Assembly: GCA_023382655.1 (NCBI GenBank)
Contig: JAHDWK010000003.1
Span: forward strand, 310,001 to 374,000
Length of the DNA: 64,000 bases
Reading direction: 5' to 3'
From: Anaerolineae bacterium
GTDB taxonomy: Bacteria > Chloroflexota > Anaerolineae > Promineifilales > Promineifilaceae
A program made the position numbers and the translations under genes. Below are positions 1 through 8,290 of the stretch, in pieces; within the stretch, counting starts at the first letter, position 1; each line of letters begins with the position of its first letter. The notes below the pieces were generated by a model. That model was not told the origin of the DNA and ran no database searches. It saw only the letters and a program-made list of their open reading frames with translations.

Positions 1-2
1 TG

Positions 3-656
3 GGGTTGCAAGACCAGGCCAAAGTACAGGCGGAAAAGTTGTCTCCCGGACTGGCACGGCGGTTGGCAATAGGACGGGCCATTTTGCACAAGCCCCAGGT
101 TTTGCTGTTGGTTGAACCTTTTGCTGAATGCGATCTGGCCTCTACCAGTTTGTTGGAAAGGTTGATTCGGGTGACGGCGGCGGAGGGCACGGCCGTGCTG
201 CTCATCAGCCGTGATCTGGCGGGTTTACGGCCGTTGTGTCAGACGGTGGTGGAGATGGAAAACGGCCGTGTGGCGCAGCAGTATCGCCCAGAGGAACGGG
301 AGAGCCAATCCAACCTGCCCTTCAAAATTCCGGCGCGGCTGGAAGATAAGGTGGTGCTGGTGAACCCGGCCGATATTGTGTATGTGGCCGCCGAAGAGGG
401 GCGCACGGTGTTGTGTACGCCGGACGGCCGTGTGCCCACGCACCTGACGCTGAATGAAGTGGAACAGCGGCTGGCGCGCAGCGGCTTTTTCCGCGCCCAT
501 CGCAGCTACCTGGTCAATGTGCAGCACATCAGCGAAGTGATTGCCTACACCCGCAACAGCTACACCCTCATTTTGCACAATGGCGGCGACGGCCGTATTG
601 AAATCCCCCTCAGCAAAACGGCCGCCCGCGATTTGCGGGAGATGTTGGGGTATTAG
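3..656 (+). CDS. ABC-ATPase-like / LytTR DNA-binding regulator (5' partial)
   Basis: The reading frame is open at the left edge, so the N-terminus and Walker A lie outside. The visible first half is the C-terminal part of an ABC ATPase domain and the second half (about residues 100-217) is a LytTR DNA-binding domain, with FRAHRSYLVN and the PLS...R ending typical of that family. The ATPase motifs look degenerate: the signature reads LSPGL instead of LSGGQ, Walker B reads LLLVEP with Val for the catalytic-base-adjacent Asp, and the H-loop reads LLISRD with Arg for His. Such ABC/LytTR proteins are known as regulators of neighbouring ABC-2 exporters. The genes at 878-4778 are the likely targets. 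A strong hairpin terminator follows directly. Inference: ATP may be bound but hydrolysis is doubtful. Domain call firm, role inferred. Confidence 0.85.
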   Translation, partial: GLQDQAKVQAEKLSPGLARRLAIGRAILHKPQVLLLVEPFAECDLASTSLLERLIRVTAAEGTAVLLISRDLAGLRPLCQTVVEMENGRVAQQYRPEERESQSNLPFKIPARLEDKVVLVNPADIVYVAAEEGRTVLCTPDGRVPTHLTLNEVEQRLARSGFFRAHRSYLVNVQHISEVIAYTRNSYTLILHNGGDGRIEIPLSKTAARDLREMLGY

Positions 657-658
657 CA

Positions 659-711
659 GGGGTGAATGGCGGCCTACACCACTACTAATACCCGCCATTC
701 ACCCCCTTTTT
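659..711 (+). terminator. Rho-independent terminator after the LytTR gene
   Basis: A perfect 14-bp stem pairs 659-672 with 692-705 and is followed by five T (707-711). It begins just after the TAG stop of the LytTR gene and separates it from the next operon. Confidence 0.85.
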
Positions 712-809
712 GCCGCCATTCAGCCCTCTTTTCCGCCTTTCAGCCCAAATTTGCTGCGCCACTTTCCTGAACCTGCTACCGTATAGGCATCGGTCACGCA
801 TGAGCCGAT

Positions 810-840
810 GACACAAATTTTGACCACAAAAATCTGTGTC
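810..840. promoter_or_regulatory. Candidate operator: 12-bp imperfect inverted repeat over a -35-like box
   Basis: Arms 810-821 and 829-840 are inverted repeats matching 11 of 12 positions around a 7-nt centre. A TTGACC box (820-825) lies in the middle. It sits about 40 nt upstream of the start at 878 and is a plausible site for the LytTR regulator. The right arm runs into words of the CTGTG type that also resemble the intergenic word repeats. Confidence 0.4.
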
Positions 841-877
841 CCTCTATGTAATCTGTGGATCAATAAGGAGAGATACG

Positions 878-1306
878 ATGAGCGAATACAAGTTGAAAAA
901 AGGCGAAAACAAAAACCGCATTATCGCGGCGGCCCTTGTAGTGGCGGCCGTGATTTTGGGCGGGGCATTCATGTCAACGGATGGTGTCACGGCCGTGTGG
1001 TCGCTGGCGGCGCTGTACATGCTGGGGCCATTGGTGGCGGCGATGTTAGTACGGCCGTTGCAGAGCGATTGGTGGTTGTTTGGCACGGCCACGCTATTAT
1101 CCCTGGGGATTGTGCTACCCTGGTCATTCATTCACCCGGCACAGTGGGCAGCCGTTTATTTACCGGAATTAGGCTTTTGGGCTAATCTGCTATTTCTGGT
1201 ATTGCTGATAACATCGGTAGGCGCAGGTCAGCCGCCGCGCAAATTGTGTTGGGCTTTAACGGGCGTTTACCTGCTCATCTTGCTGGCGCTGCCGATTGTG
1301 CTTTGA
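878..1306 (+). CDS. Small multi-pass membrane protein of the exporter operon
   Basis: 142 aa, not assigned to a family. A short charged N-terminus (MSEYKLKKGENKN) is followed by about four hydrophobic segments, the first ending in a small-residue-rich stretch. The ATG at 878 is chosen over an in-frame upstream ATG at 836 because it has a clear AAGGAG Shine-Dalgarno sequence 7 nt before it. It is the first gene of a run with a 34-aa membrane peptide and three ABC-2 exporter genes, all on the same strand. Inference: an accessory membrane component or sensor of that exporter. Confidence 0.75.
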   Translation: MSEYKLKKGENKNRIIAAALVVAAVILGGAFMSTDGVTAVWSLAALYMLGPLVAAMLVRPLQSDWWLFGTATLLSLGIVLPWSFIHPAQWAAVYLPELGFWANLLFLVLLITSVGAGQPPRKLCWALTGVYLLILLALPIVL

Positions 1307-1354
1307 CGCTCCGCTAAGGGCGCGAAGGTCTTCTGACCAATTAAGGAGATAAAC

Positions 1355-1459
1355 ATGTTGCATAATTTCAAACATCTACCGGGACCGGCCCGCTTGTTAG
1401 TGGCTCTCTTATTCTTGTTCATATTGGTGGCAGGCATCCTGACAATGTTCTTGCTCTAG
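1355..1459 (+). CDS. 34-aa single-span membrane miniprotein
   Basis: A small open frame (MLHNFKHLPGPARLL..., 34 codons) with an excellent AAGGAG site about 6 nt before the ATG. It has a short basic head and one hydrophobic helix from about residue 14 to the C-terminus. It lies between the membrane gene at 878 and the ABC-2 permease at 1578, in the same direction. Function unknown; such peptides often modulate transporters. Confidence 0.65.
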   Translation: MLHNFKHLPGPARLLVALLFLFILVAGILTMFLL

Positions 1460-1577
1460 TACCACCTACCTGAATTTGAGGAGTTCGCACGCCCTCGTGC
1501 TGCTCTCCTCACTCCACAAACATAGCTTGTTGAGGGCGGTCAAAAACATCCGATACCTGAAAAAGTGGAAGGCAAAC

Positions 1578-2690
1578 ATGAACGAAACGATTGCATCCAG
1601 ACAACCAGGCCGATGGCAATTACGGTGGGCGGTGACGCGGCAGGAAATTGCTAACATTGCCCGCCATCCGTATTACCTGGTCTCGTTTGCCATCCCCATT
1701 TTCATGTCGTTTGCATTTATGCTGTTCGTATCTTCGATGCAGGACACGGATGAGTTGATTGTGGTGGTGTATGACGCCGGTAACTCTGACTGGGCGGCCA
1801 CGTTGACCCGTTGGTCTGAGGCGCGGGTGGAGATGGTGGATTCGGAAACGGCCGTCTTGCAAGCACTGACAGGTGACGCAACAGGGGGTATCCTCATTCC
1901 GACTGGTTTTGACACGGCCGTTGCCGCCGGGCCATCGCCCGAACTTGTCGTTTATGTCAACCAGGATGCCCGCGCCTCCCACATTGCTGATTTCAAGCGG
2001 CTCCTCAGTGAGGAGGTGTGGGCCATCAATGAAGCGCCGCCGCCAGCCATCATCACCTGGCAAGAAACGGGCGGCAGCGAGCGTGACCTGCCGCTGCAAT
2101 CCGTCGAAAATTACATCGTCGTCATCTTCGTCATCCTGGGTATTTGCATGACGACAATGGGCATCCTGGCGCAAACGATAGTGGAGAAACGGGAGACGGG
2201 CGCTTTGCCGTCGCTGCTGGCTTCGCCGCTGACGTTTGGTGATGTGCTGTGGGGGCAGAGTACGGCCGTATTCCTCTACACCGTGCTGTTAACCGGCATT
2301 TTGCTGGTCATCAACGGTGGGCTGACGGGCAATGTGTGGGTCACGGCCGTCGCCTGCATCCTGACCACGCTGGTATTGTTGGGGCTGGGGCTGCTGTTTG
2401 GCCTGTGGTCCCAATCTAAAAACCAGTGCAACGCTTACACCGGCGCGATTGGCATTGTACTGGTGATCCCCAGTTGGTTTGCCCTGATACCAACGGAGAA
2501 CATGGCGCTGCCGGTCACGGCCGTGCTGCGTCTGCTGCCCACCACCTATCTGATAGCCATCCTCGGCCAATCGTTGGGGGGCACAGCAACCTGGGCCAAC
2601 GTGTGGTTTGATTTGTTGGTATTGTGTTTGTTCACGGCCGTCTTTTTTGGGGCTGTACGTTGGCGGTTACAACGCCAGCCGGTGTGGTAA
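1578..2690 (+). CDS. ABC-2 type transporter permease
   Basis: 370 aa. The layout is typical of ABC-2 permeases of the ABC2_membrane_3 class: one N-terminal membrane helix (about residues 33-50), a large extracytoplasmic domain to about residue 180, then five or so helices in the C-terminal half with the family signature VEKRETGALPSLLASP. The start at 1578 has an upstream GGAAGG; the longer frame from 1476 has no ribosome site. It is followed by its ATPase (2752) and a second permease (3597), suggesting a heterodimeric NatAB-like exporter. Substrate unknown. Confidence 0.9.
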   Translation: MNETIASRQPGRWQLRWAVTRQEIANIARHPYYLVSFAIPIFMSFAFMLFVSSMQDTDELIVVVYDAGNSDWAATLTRWSEARVEMVDSETAVLQALTGDATGGILIPTGFDTAVAAGPSPELVVYVNQDARASHIADFKRLLSEEVWAINEAPPPAIITWQETGGSERDLPLQSVENYIVVIFVILGICMTTMGILAQTIVEKRETGALPSLLASPLTFGDVLWGQSTAVFLYTVLLTGILLVINGGLTGNVWVTAVACILTTLVLLGLGLLFGLWSQSKNQCNAYTGAIGIVLVIPSWFALIPTENMALPVTAVLRLLPTTYLIAILGQSLGGTATWANVWFDLLVLCLFTAVFFGAVRWRLQRQPVW

Positions 2691-2693
2691 TTT

Positions 2694-2740
2694 GTAGCTC
2701 GATTTTCCAAATCGAGCGGCGATTTAGAAAATCGCCCTAC
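2694..2740. repeat. Twin hairpins of the GTAG...GGCGATTT...CTAC class
   Basis: Two adjacent perfect hairpins (2698-2716 and 2718-2736, 8-bp stems with 3-nt loops) are enclosed by GTAG and CTAC. They fill the gap between permease and ATPase, right before the ribosome site of the latter. The same design recurs at 5586-5632. Confidence 0.8.
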
Positions 2741-2751
2741 AGGAGAAAAAC

Positions 2752-3555
2752 ATGATCGAAATCAGAAATCTGAAGAAGTATTATGGCGAAAACGACGCCA
2801 TTAAAGCGGTGGATGATGTCAGCTTTCTCTGCCCGGATGGGCAAATCACAGGATTACTAGGACCCAACGGCGCAGGCAAAACGACCACGCTGCGCATGAT
2901 CACCGGGCTGATTAAACCGGGGGCCGGTACGGTGATTGTAGACGGCCGTGACGTGACCCGTGAACCCGGCAAAGTGCGCCAGCTATTGGGTGTGCAGGCC
3001 GATGCCACCGGCGTGTACACCAGGTTGACACCGCGTGAACAGTTCCGCTTTTACGGCCGTTTCTATGGCCTGCGCGGTAAACAGTTGGAGGAGCGGGTAC
3101 AGGCCGTCGTAGACGAACTGCACATGCAGGACATTGCCGACCGCCAGGCGGAAGGGTTCAGCCGGGGGCAGCGGCAAAAGATCGTCCTGGGCCGGGCGCT
3201 GGTGCATAATCCACCCAACATCCTGATGGACGAACCGACCAACGGCCTGGATGTGATGGCCGTGCGCCAGACCCGCGACACCATTCAAGCCATGAGAAAA
3301 CAGGGGCGCTGCGTCTTGTTCAGCACCCATTACATGGACGAGGCAGAGCGGCTGTGCGACAACATTGCCATCATCGTGGGCGGCCAAATTGTGGCCGTGG
3401 GTTCGCCGGAACAACTGATGCAGCAAACGGGCCAGTCCCGCCTGGAAGATGCTTTTGTGGCCCTGGCTGGCCGGGAACATCTGACCTATTCGGATTATGA
3501 GGGTGGCAGAGAGCAAGTGGCGGGTGGCCGGTTACAAGTGGCAAGTGGCAAGTAA
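2752..3555 (+). CDS. ABC transporter ATP-binding protein (NatA-like)
   Basis: 267 aa. Complete nucleotide-binding domain: Walker A GPNGAGKT at about 37-44, Q-loop Gln82, signature FSRGQ at 136-140, Walker B ILMDEP at 157-162 and switch His193. It matches the sodium-export ATPase NatA group, and the two flanking permeases fit a NatAB-like export complex. AGGAG precedes the ATG. The last ~20 residues (from about REQVAGG on) are encoded by a word repeat of the GTGGCAAGTGGC type, so the repeat has extended the reading frame. Confidence 0.92.
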   Translation: MIEIRNLKKYYGENDAIKAVDDVSFLCPDGQITGLLGPNGAGKTTTLRMITGLIKPGAGTVIVDGRDVTREPGKVRQLLGVQADATGVYTRLTPREQFRFYGRFYGLRGKQLEERVQAVVDELHMQDIADRQAEGFSRGQRQKIVLGRALVHNPPNILMDEPTNGLDVMAVRQTRDTIQAMRKQGRCVLFSTHYMDEAERLCDNIAIIVGGQIVAVGSPEQLMQQTGQSRLEDAFVALAGREHLTYSDYEGGREQVAGGRLQVASGK

Positions 3556-3585
3556 CGACCGGCAACAGGCAACCTGCCCCAAGAA
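3508..3585. repeat. Word repeat (GTGGCAAGT type) across the end of the ATPase gene
   Basis: Reiterated words close to GTGGCAAGTGGC fill the last codons of the ATPase and the following gap. The same vocabulary returns at 4785-4842, in the CDS at 33355-33450 and at 45878-45902. Confidence 0.65.
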
Positions 3586-3596
3586 CAGGAGTAAAC

Positions 3597-4778
3597 ATGA
3601 ACTATTTAAACATCTGGTACAAAGAAATTTTGGAAATGCTGCGTAACCGGAAGGCGCTGCGCGACACTTTGCTCATTCCGCTTATCCTGGGTGTCTTTTA
3701 TGCGGTGTTGAACCCCATGTTGGGGGAAATGATCAACCGGCGCAGTGAGAGCGTTATTGTCCTGCCGGTGCAAGGATTGGAACATGCCGATCCGGCTTTT
3801 GTGGAGACGTTTGCGGCGTATGATATTGAGTTGGAACCGTTTGAGGGGGATATGGAAACGGCCGTGCGCGAAGCCAGGGAAACGGCGGGCATCATCTTCA
3901 CCGAGGGGTTCAGCGAGAACGTGGCCAGCGAAGCCGACGCCAACCTCATCCTCTATATGAACCCGACGGCGGGTGGCCCTTTTGGCGGTAACATCTCCCT
4001 CAGCCGCATTGAACTGGCGCTGAGCGCCTATAACCAACAGCTAACCATACAGCGGCTGCAAGTGCGTGATGTAGACCCCAGTGTCCTGACGCCGGTACGA
4101 TTAACGGCCGAAGACCTGTCCACTGCTGCCCAACGCGCCGGGGCTACGGCCGCTCTCTTCCTGCCCATGCTGGTGGCGATTGGAGCCATTAACGGCGGCT
4201 CGTTTATTGCCATTGACGTGACCGCCGGGGAAAAAGAGCGGGGCACGCTAGAAGCGCTGCTGATGACGCCGGCTTCGGATGTGCAAATTTTTGTGGGGAA
4301 GTTGTTGGCGGTGTTTGTGGTCACGGCCGTGCCCATTGCCCTGACGCTGCTCGGATTTTGGGCCGGTACAGCCTTCCTGCCTGCTTCGATGACGGGTGGT
4401 GTTGGCCCGCTGCCACTGGACGTGATCGTGAAAGCTATTCTCATCACACTGCCGCTGGCGCTGTTTGCTAATGTGCTGTTGATGATCCTCAGCATTCGTA
4501 CTAAAGGGTTCAAAGAAGCGCAGTCGGCGATGACGCCGGTGACGTTTGGGGTGATTTTTGTGGCCATGGCCGCTGCTTTTGTGCCACCGACGCAGAGTGT
4601 CTTGTTCTTGATTCCCATTTATGGCACCTCGGCGGTGGTGGGGGTACTGGCGCAGAGTGGGGTTATCCCGGCGAACGCCATTCTTTTTAGTGTGGTGGGC
4701 AGTCTGGTGGCGACGGCCGTGGTCACCGTCATTGCCCTGCGCCTGTTTAACCGGGAGCGGTTGCTATATAGCATGTAA
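3597..4778 (+). CDS. ABC-2 type permease, NatB-like
   Basis: 393 aa. One N-terminal helix, an extracytoplasmic domain to about residue 185, then five or six helices. The motif GEKERGTLEALLMTP at about 211-225 is the hallmark of NatB/ABC-2 permeases. Good AGGAG before the ATG. Third gene of the exporter unit, 41 nt after the ATPase. Predicted to form the membrane part of the exporter together with the permease at 1578. Substrate not visible from sequence; NatB relatives move Na+ or other small or amphipathic compounds. Confidence 0.9.
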   Translation: MNYLNIWYKEILEMLRNRKALRDTLLIPLILGVFYAVLNPMLGEMINRRSESVIVLPVQGLEHADPAFVETFAAYDIELEPFEGDMETAVREARETAGIIFTEGFSENVASEADANLILYMNPTAGGPFGGNISLSRIELALSAYNQQLTIQRLQVRDVDPSVLTPVRLTAEDLSTAAQRAGATAALFLPMLVAIGAINGGSFIAIDVTAGEKERGTLEALLMTPASDVQIFVGKLLAVFVVTAVPIALTLLGFWAGTAFLPASMTGGVGPLPLDVIVKAILITLPLALFANVLLMILSIRTKGFKEAQSAMTPVTFGVIFVAMAAAFVPPTQSVLFLIPIYGTSAVVGVLAQSGVIPANAILFSVVGSLVATAVVTVIALRLFNRERLLYSM

Positions 4779-4784
4779 AGAGAA

Positions 4785-4842
4785 GGTGGCAGGTTGCAAG
4801 TGGCAGGTGATTACTTGCCACCTGCCACCTGCCACTTGCCAC
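4785..4842. repeat. Word-repeat hairpin (GTGGCAGGT type)
   Basis: Left part uses GTGGCA words, right part the complementary TGCCAC words three times, so the whole folds into an imperfect long hairpin. It lies between two convergent genes (stops at 4778 and 4845) and probably ends transcription from both sides. Confidence 0.8.
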
Positions 4843-4844
4843 AA

Positions 4845-5561
4845 TTAGGCAATTGGTAACTTTTCTTCGATCTCTTTCTCGCTGAGGGCCAACGGCCGTT
4901 CACCCGTCAGCATCCCCCGCAGTACCATCACGCTGCCGCCGCCGATGAGGATTAGCCCGCCCAGCAGGCTGACGCCGCCGGAGAGGATGGTGGTCATCAT
5001 CACAAACAGGCCGGCCGACAGGAAGCTGATGATCATTCCGGCCTTTACCAGACCGGGCTTTTGCGCCAGGTGACCGCAGACGAGCAGGGCCAACCCGGTG
5101 CTGAACGGCAGTGCGGGCCACAAGACGGCCCAGGAATCCCACCAGCCGGTTACGGCCGTGAACTGCAATATCATGCCCAGTACCCCAATTTTAATGGCCG
5201 GGATGAGAAACCAGACGATGCGCATGAAGACGGCCGTGGCCGCAAACCCCAACGCCAGCGCCAGCAGGATCGTCGGCCAGAAAGTGGCCCACGCGCCCCA
5301 CCAGAAGACGCCATCCCACACCAGTAGCAGGCTGACCATGAGAATGGGGAAGCCGGGAATGAAGAGGGGGGCTAATTGGCGGGGATTTCCGGCCAGAAAG
5401 GGGGCGGCGATGAAGGCCATGCCTACGGCCGTGATCCACAACGGCCACAATTCCATACGCAGCCCAATCCAACCCAGAAAGGTGTTGTTCAGCAGCGCCA
5501 GCCCGCCTAAGAGGATCAGGCCCAGGCCCAGTATATTTGTTGTTCGTCTATTCGTAACCAT
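4845..5561 (-). CDS. Multi-pass membrane protein (LiaI/LiaF-like transmembrane type)
   Basis: 238 aa with about eight hydrophobic segments, glycine-rich helices and a short acidic C-terminal tail (ALSEKEIEEKLP). The ATG at 5561 is preferred over the GTG at 5570 because the AAGGAG site is 8 nt upstream of the ATG but overlaps the GTG. The repeated small helical modules recall LiaI/LiaF-like and DUF5668 membrane regions, as does the 124-aa protein at 22260; the family call is weak. Function unknown. Minus strand, likely its own unit. Confidence 0.7.
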   Translation of the reverse strand: MVTNRRTTNILGLGLILLGGLALLNNTFLGWIGLRMELWPLWITAVGMAFIAAPFLAGNPRQLAPLFIPGFPILMVSLLLVWDGVFWWGAWATFWPTILLALALGFAATAVFMRIVWFLIPAIKIGVLGMILQFTAVTGWWDSWAVLWPALPFSTGLALLVCGHLAQKPGLVKAGMIISFLSAGLFVMMTTILSGGVSLLGGLILIGGGSVMVLRGMLTGERPLALSEKEIEEKLPIA

Positions 5562-5585
5562 CACGTTCACTCCTTTTTCTTGTTT

Positions 5586-5632
5586 GTAGTAGGCGATTTA
5601 TCGCCTGCGGACGGCGATGAATCGCCTACTAC
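5586..5632. repeat. Long hairpin of the GTAGTAGGCGATT class
   Basis: GTAGTAGGCGATT at the left pairs with AATCGCCTACTAC at the right (13-bp stem); smaller inner palindromes lie between. It is upstream of the membrane protein gene and related to the twin hairpins at 2694. Confidence 0.8.
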
Positions 5633-5708
5633 GAACGATGAATTTCAATTGTGAAGAGGGTAATGGATGGGACACGGCCGTTGCCTATCCCCCACCTAAC
5701 CATTGGCT

Positions 5709-5751
5709 AACAAACACCTGACAGGTCTGCCAGACCTGTCAGGTGTTTGTT
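5709..5751. repeat. Perfect 21-bp palindrome abutting the kinase stop codon
   Basis: 5709-5729 is the exact reverse complement of 5731-5751 with one central base. The arm core is ACCTGACAGGTCTG. The last base of the palindrome is the last base of the kinase stop codon. Probably a terminator or a dispersed palindromic element. Confidence 0.9.
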
Positions 5752-7289
5752 TAATCTACAAAAATTGCCATGAGGGTGAAGATGAAGGTGGCCACGAGGG
5801 AAATGCGGCGCAGGCGGCGGCCGAGGGATTGGCTCCACCATTCTGTTTTCCCCTCGGTGACTTTGCTGACGGTGTACCAGATAACGCCCATGATTAGAAA
5901 AATTTCCAATGGTAGAACGTAGTTCAACCGCCAGTTGCCGGTCAGGTTGTAAATCATAAACAAAAAGCCAGTTCCCAGGAAAAAGCCGGTGGGGATGAGC
6001 AGCCAGATGACGCGCGTTTTGTACATGATGTGGGCAAATCCGGCGGCGATGAGCAGCAGTTCGATGGGCCAGCCCCGCGCAAAAATGTCCCCGGCCACGC
6101 CTAGCAGCATGGCTAGAATGAGGTTGCCGGTGATGAAGATGGTAAACGCGGTGAGGATGGCCTGGGCTACCTGCCCACCGGTGACGGGGGGTAACGGGGC
6201 GGAGGGGACAAGGGGCACGGCCGTGTCCAACTTCTCCGGCTGCATTGTTACCGCTTCCTGCTCTTTCAATTGGGCGAGCTGGCCTGTCCACGATCCGTCC
6301 TGGGTGGCGGTGGTGTCTGGCGCGGCAAAGGGGGCCGCTTGCAGCCCGGCGCGGGATGGTCCCGAATAGACGGCGACGGATTCGGCGGGAGCATCTGGGG
6401 TGGTGAAGGAGAGGGGCAGCGAGATGCGCTCTGGCAGGGAAATGGCTGCTTCTTGGGTGGCCTGGCGCAGGGCGGCGGCCATTTCGGGCGCATTTTGGTA
6501 GCGGTCTTCCGGCGACTTTGCCAGCGACTTTAGCACAATGCGCTCAAACGGTTCGGGGATAGTGGGTTCGATGTCGCGGGGCAAGGGCAGGGGGTCGTTG
6601 ACGTGTTTCATCAGGATGGCCAGGGGTGTGTCCGCGTCATACGGGGGTTGGCGGGTGAGCATCTCATAGAAAACCACGCCTAATGAGTAGAGGTCGCTGC
6701 GGGCGTCGCTGACTCCTTTTAAGCCTTGTTCGGGGGCCATGTAGTTGAGTGTGCCCAGCAGGGCGCCGGAGACGGTGTGCCGCGTGCCGCCAATTATTTG
6801 GGCGATGCCGAAGTCGGCCAGCACCACCTGGCCGCGTCGGGTGAGCAGGATGTTGGCCGGTTTGATGTCGCGGTGGATCATGCCTTCCTGGTGGGCATAG
6901 GCCAGCCCGTCGAGTACATCGAGCAGGATGCGCGCCATTTCGCCGGTGGGCATGGTTTCGCCGCGCACGCGGTATTCGTTCAGGCGGGCGTGCAGGGTGT
7001 CACCGTCTAGCAGTTCCATGACCATGTAAGGGATGTCGTCCTGGGTGTCAAAGTCGAACACCTGGATGATGTGCGGGTGGCGAAGGGCGGCGACGGCCTG
7101 GGCTTCGCGGCGGAAACGGCCGAGGAAGGTTTCATCTTCTACCAGGTCTGAGCGCAGCACTTTGATGGCCACAAAACGGTCTAATTGGGGATGATAACCG
7201 CGATAGACGCGGGCCATGCCGCCGCTGCCTAATGGCTCTAAGACGCGATATTTGCCGAGTGTTTGTCCTGCTAATGATGTGGCGGCCAT
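5751..7289 (-). CDS. Hanks-type serine/threonine protein kinase with C-terminal membrane domain
   Basis: 512 aa. Kinase domain at about 13-280: Gly loop GSGGMARV (21-28), VAIK Lys43, catalytic HRDIKPAN (139-146), DFG (159-161) and APE motif. A Pro/Ala-rich linker follows, then about five membrane helices from about residue 385 to the end, instead of the single span plus PASTA or sensor domain of PknB. It should phosphorylate Ser/Thr of cytosolic targets; the FHA protein encoded next to it (7473) is a natural partner. The ATG at 7289 is chosen because the upstream extension encodes only a dispersed palindrome (peptide DSRLRGND). Confidence 0.92.
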   Translation of the reverse strand: MAATSLAGQTLGKYRVLEPLGSGGMARVYRGYHPQLDRFVAIKVLRSDLVEDETFLGRFRREAQAVAALRHPHIIQVFDFDTQDDIPYMVMELLDGDTLHARLNEYRVRGETMPTGEMARILLDVLDGLAYAHQEGMIHRDIKPANILLTRRGQVVLADFGIAQIIGGTRHTVSGALLGTLNYMAPEQGLKGVSDARSDLYSLGVVFYEMLTRQPPYDADTPLAILMKHVNDPLPLPRDIEPTIPEPFERIVLKSLAKSPEDRYQNAPEMAAALRQATQEAAISLPERISLPLSFTTPDAPAESVAVYSGPSRAGLQAAPFAAPDTTATQDGSWTGQLAQLKEQEAVTMQPEKLDTAVPLVPSAPLPPVTGGQVAQAILTAFTIFITGNLILAMLLGVAGDIFARGWPIELLLIAAGFAHIMYKTRVIWLLIPTGFFLGTGFLFMIYNLTGNWRLNYVLPLEIFLIMGVIWYTVSKVTEGKTEWWSQSLGRRLRRISLVATFIFTLMAIFVD

Positions 7290-7307
7290 ATAAATATTCC
7301 GGTGGTC

Positions 7308-7327
7308 ATTCCCGCGTAGGCGGGAAT
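7308..7327. repeat. dRS3-like palindrome ATTCCCGC-N4-GCGGGAAT
   Basis: An 8-bp stem with 4-nt loop in the kinase 5' region. It has the same layout as the neisserial dRS3 element (ATTCCC N8 GGGAAT), which is dispersed in many genomes and is often mistranslated as DSRLRGND peptides. Confidence 0.75.
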
Positions 7328-7472
7328 CCATATGTTGCCCGGTGGCAACTTGCTGATGGGGGCAGTCCATGTGGACGGAGGTTCAATCCGGGTGGACGGA
7401 AGGATTTCATAGTGTTTGTTATTGTACGGCCGTACTCCCTATCCCACCTAACTGCCAGCTAACAACCGGCTA

Positions 7473-8075
7473 TCAAAGGGTGAGTTTGTAACCCCGCCCG
7501 CGAATGGTGAGCAGCAGTTGGGGGGAGGCGGGGTCGGCCTCCAGGCGGGTGCGCAGGCGGCGTACCAGGTTTTCAATTTGATAGTCATAAACGCCGCTCT
7601 GGTATTCAGGCCACACGGCTGTGCCAATGTCATCCTTGGCGCAAACTTCGCCGCGCCGGGCAAACAGGTAGGCCAGCAGGTCAAACTCTTTGGGGGCCAG
7701 CGTCACCAGTTGCCGGTTCACCCGCACTATTCCGGCGACCACGTCCACTTCCAGTTCCGGCAGCGCCGTTTCCTGGGTGGTCACTTCCGGGTCGCGGAAG
7801 GTGAAAACCACGTCGCCCACCTTGATCTGATCGCCATCGCGCAGTTGCCGGGGGCCGTGAATGCGTTCGCCGTTGAGAAAGGTGCCGTTGGTGCTGCCCA
7901 AATCTTCCAGCAACACGCGCCAGCCCTGGCGCTGCACACGGGCATGTTCCCGCGATACGCGCCCGCTGCTGATGACAATATCATTTTCCACAGCGCGGCC
8001 AATGATCACGGCCGTGCCCGCCAGCGGATGTTGGCGTCCGGTAGGGTCTATCAGGGAGGGGTTTTCTTTGCGCAT
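7473..8075 (-). CDS. FHA-domain / OmpR-type winged-helix regulator
   Basis: 200 aa. FHA domain at about 10-90 with all phosphothreonine-binding positions (IIGR, SREH, LGSTNGT). A winged-helix Trans_reg_C domain occupies about 110-200 (LAPKEFDLLAYL..., ending GRGYKL). This is a DNA-binding output coupled to a phosphopeptide reader, so the Ser/Thr kinase next door could signal through it. The start is uncertain: ATG 8075 has no ribosome site; an in-frame TTG at 8120 adds 15 residues and its first bases read TTGACA. The gene runs away from the hom promoter at 8149, so the two share an upstream region. Confidence 0.88.
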   Translation of the reverse strand: MRKENPSLIDPTGRQHPLAGTAVIIGRAVENDIVISSGRVSREHARVQRQGWRVLLEDLGSTNGTFLNGERIHGPRQLRDGDQIKVGDVVFTFRDPEVTTQETALPELEVDVVAGIVRVNRQLVTLAPKEFDLLAYLFARRGEVCAKDDIGTAVWPEYQSGVYDYQIENLVRRLRTRLEADPASPQLLLTIRGRGYKLTL

Positions 8076-8148
8076 TGTCAATTCTGGCACAAGGCTACGC
8101 GGTTCAGGAAAAGTTGTCAACGAATTACGAGATGAGGTGAATTCCTAT

Positions 8149-8177
8149 TTGACACTATCTGTCATGTGTGCCATAAT
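8149..8177 (+). promoter_or_regulatory. Sigma70-type promoter for hom leader
   Basis: TTGACA (8149-8154), a 17-nt spacer and CATAAT (8172-8177). The expected transcript start is near 8184, leaving about 50 nt before the leader peptide and about 220 nt before hom. Confidence 0.8.
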
Positions 8178-8236
8178 GCGCTCATCATTTCCTCAATTTA
8201 TTGTTTGCTATCTTATATCATGAGGAGGTGGTGCTC

Positions 8237-8290
8237 ATGGATAGTTATTTACCTAAACACACCGTAGCGCTGCCTCCTTTGGAAAGTTAG
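8237..8290 (+). CDS. Putative 17-aa leader peptide upstream of hom
   Basis: MDSYLPKHTVALPPLES, with AGGAGG 8-9 nt before the ATG. Its 3' half lies in the left arm and loop of a 12-bp hairpin (8260-8300), and the stop codon touches the right arm. The layout is that of a transcription-attenuation leader, but the peptide is not rich in Thr or Ile codons, which is what a threonine-pathway leader would show. Role inferred. Confidence 0.45.
   Translation: MDSYLPKHTVALPPLES

Noticed and set aside
225-698. 157-codon open frame on the minus strand opposite the LytTR gene
   Set aside because: It is a shadow of a well-supported gene and overlaps a terminator; no ribosome site.
1620-2174. 184-codon minus-strand frame inside the ABC-2 permease
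   Set aside because: Low-complexity, Arg/His-rich translation typical of an antisense shadow.
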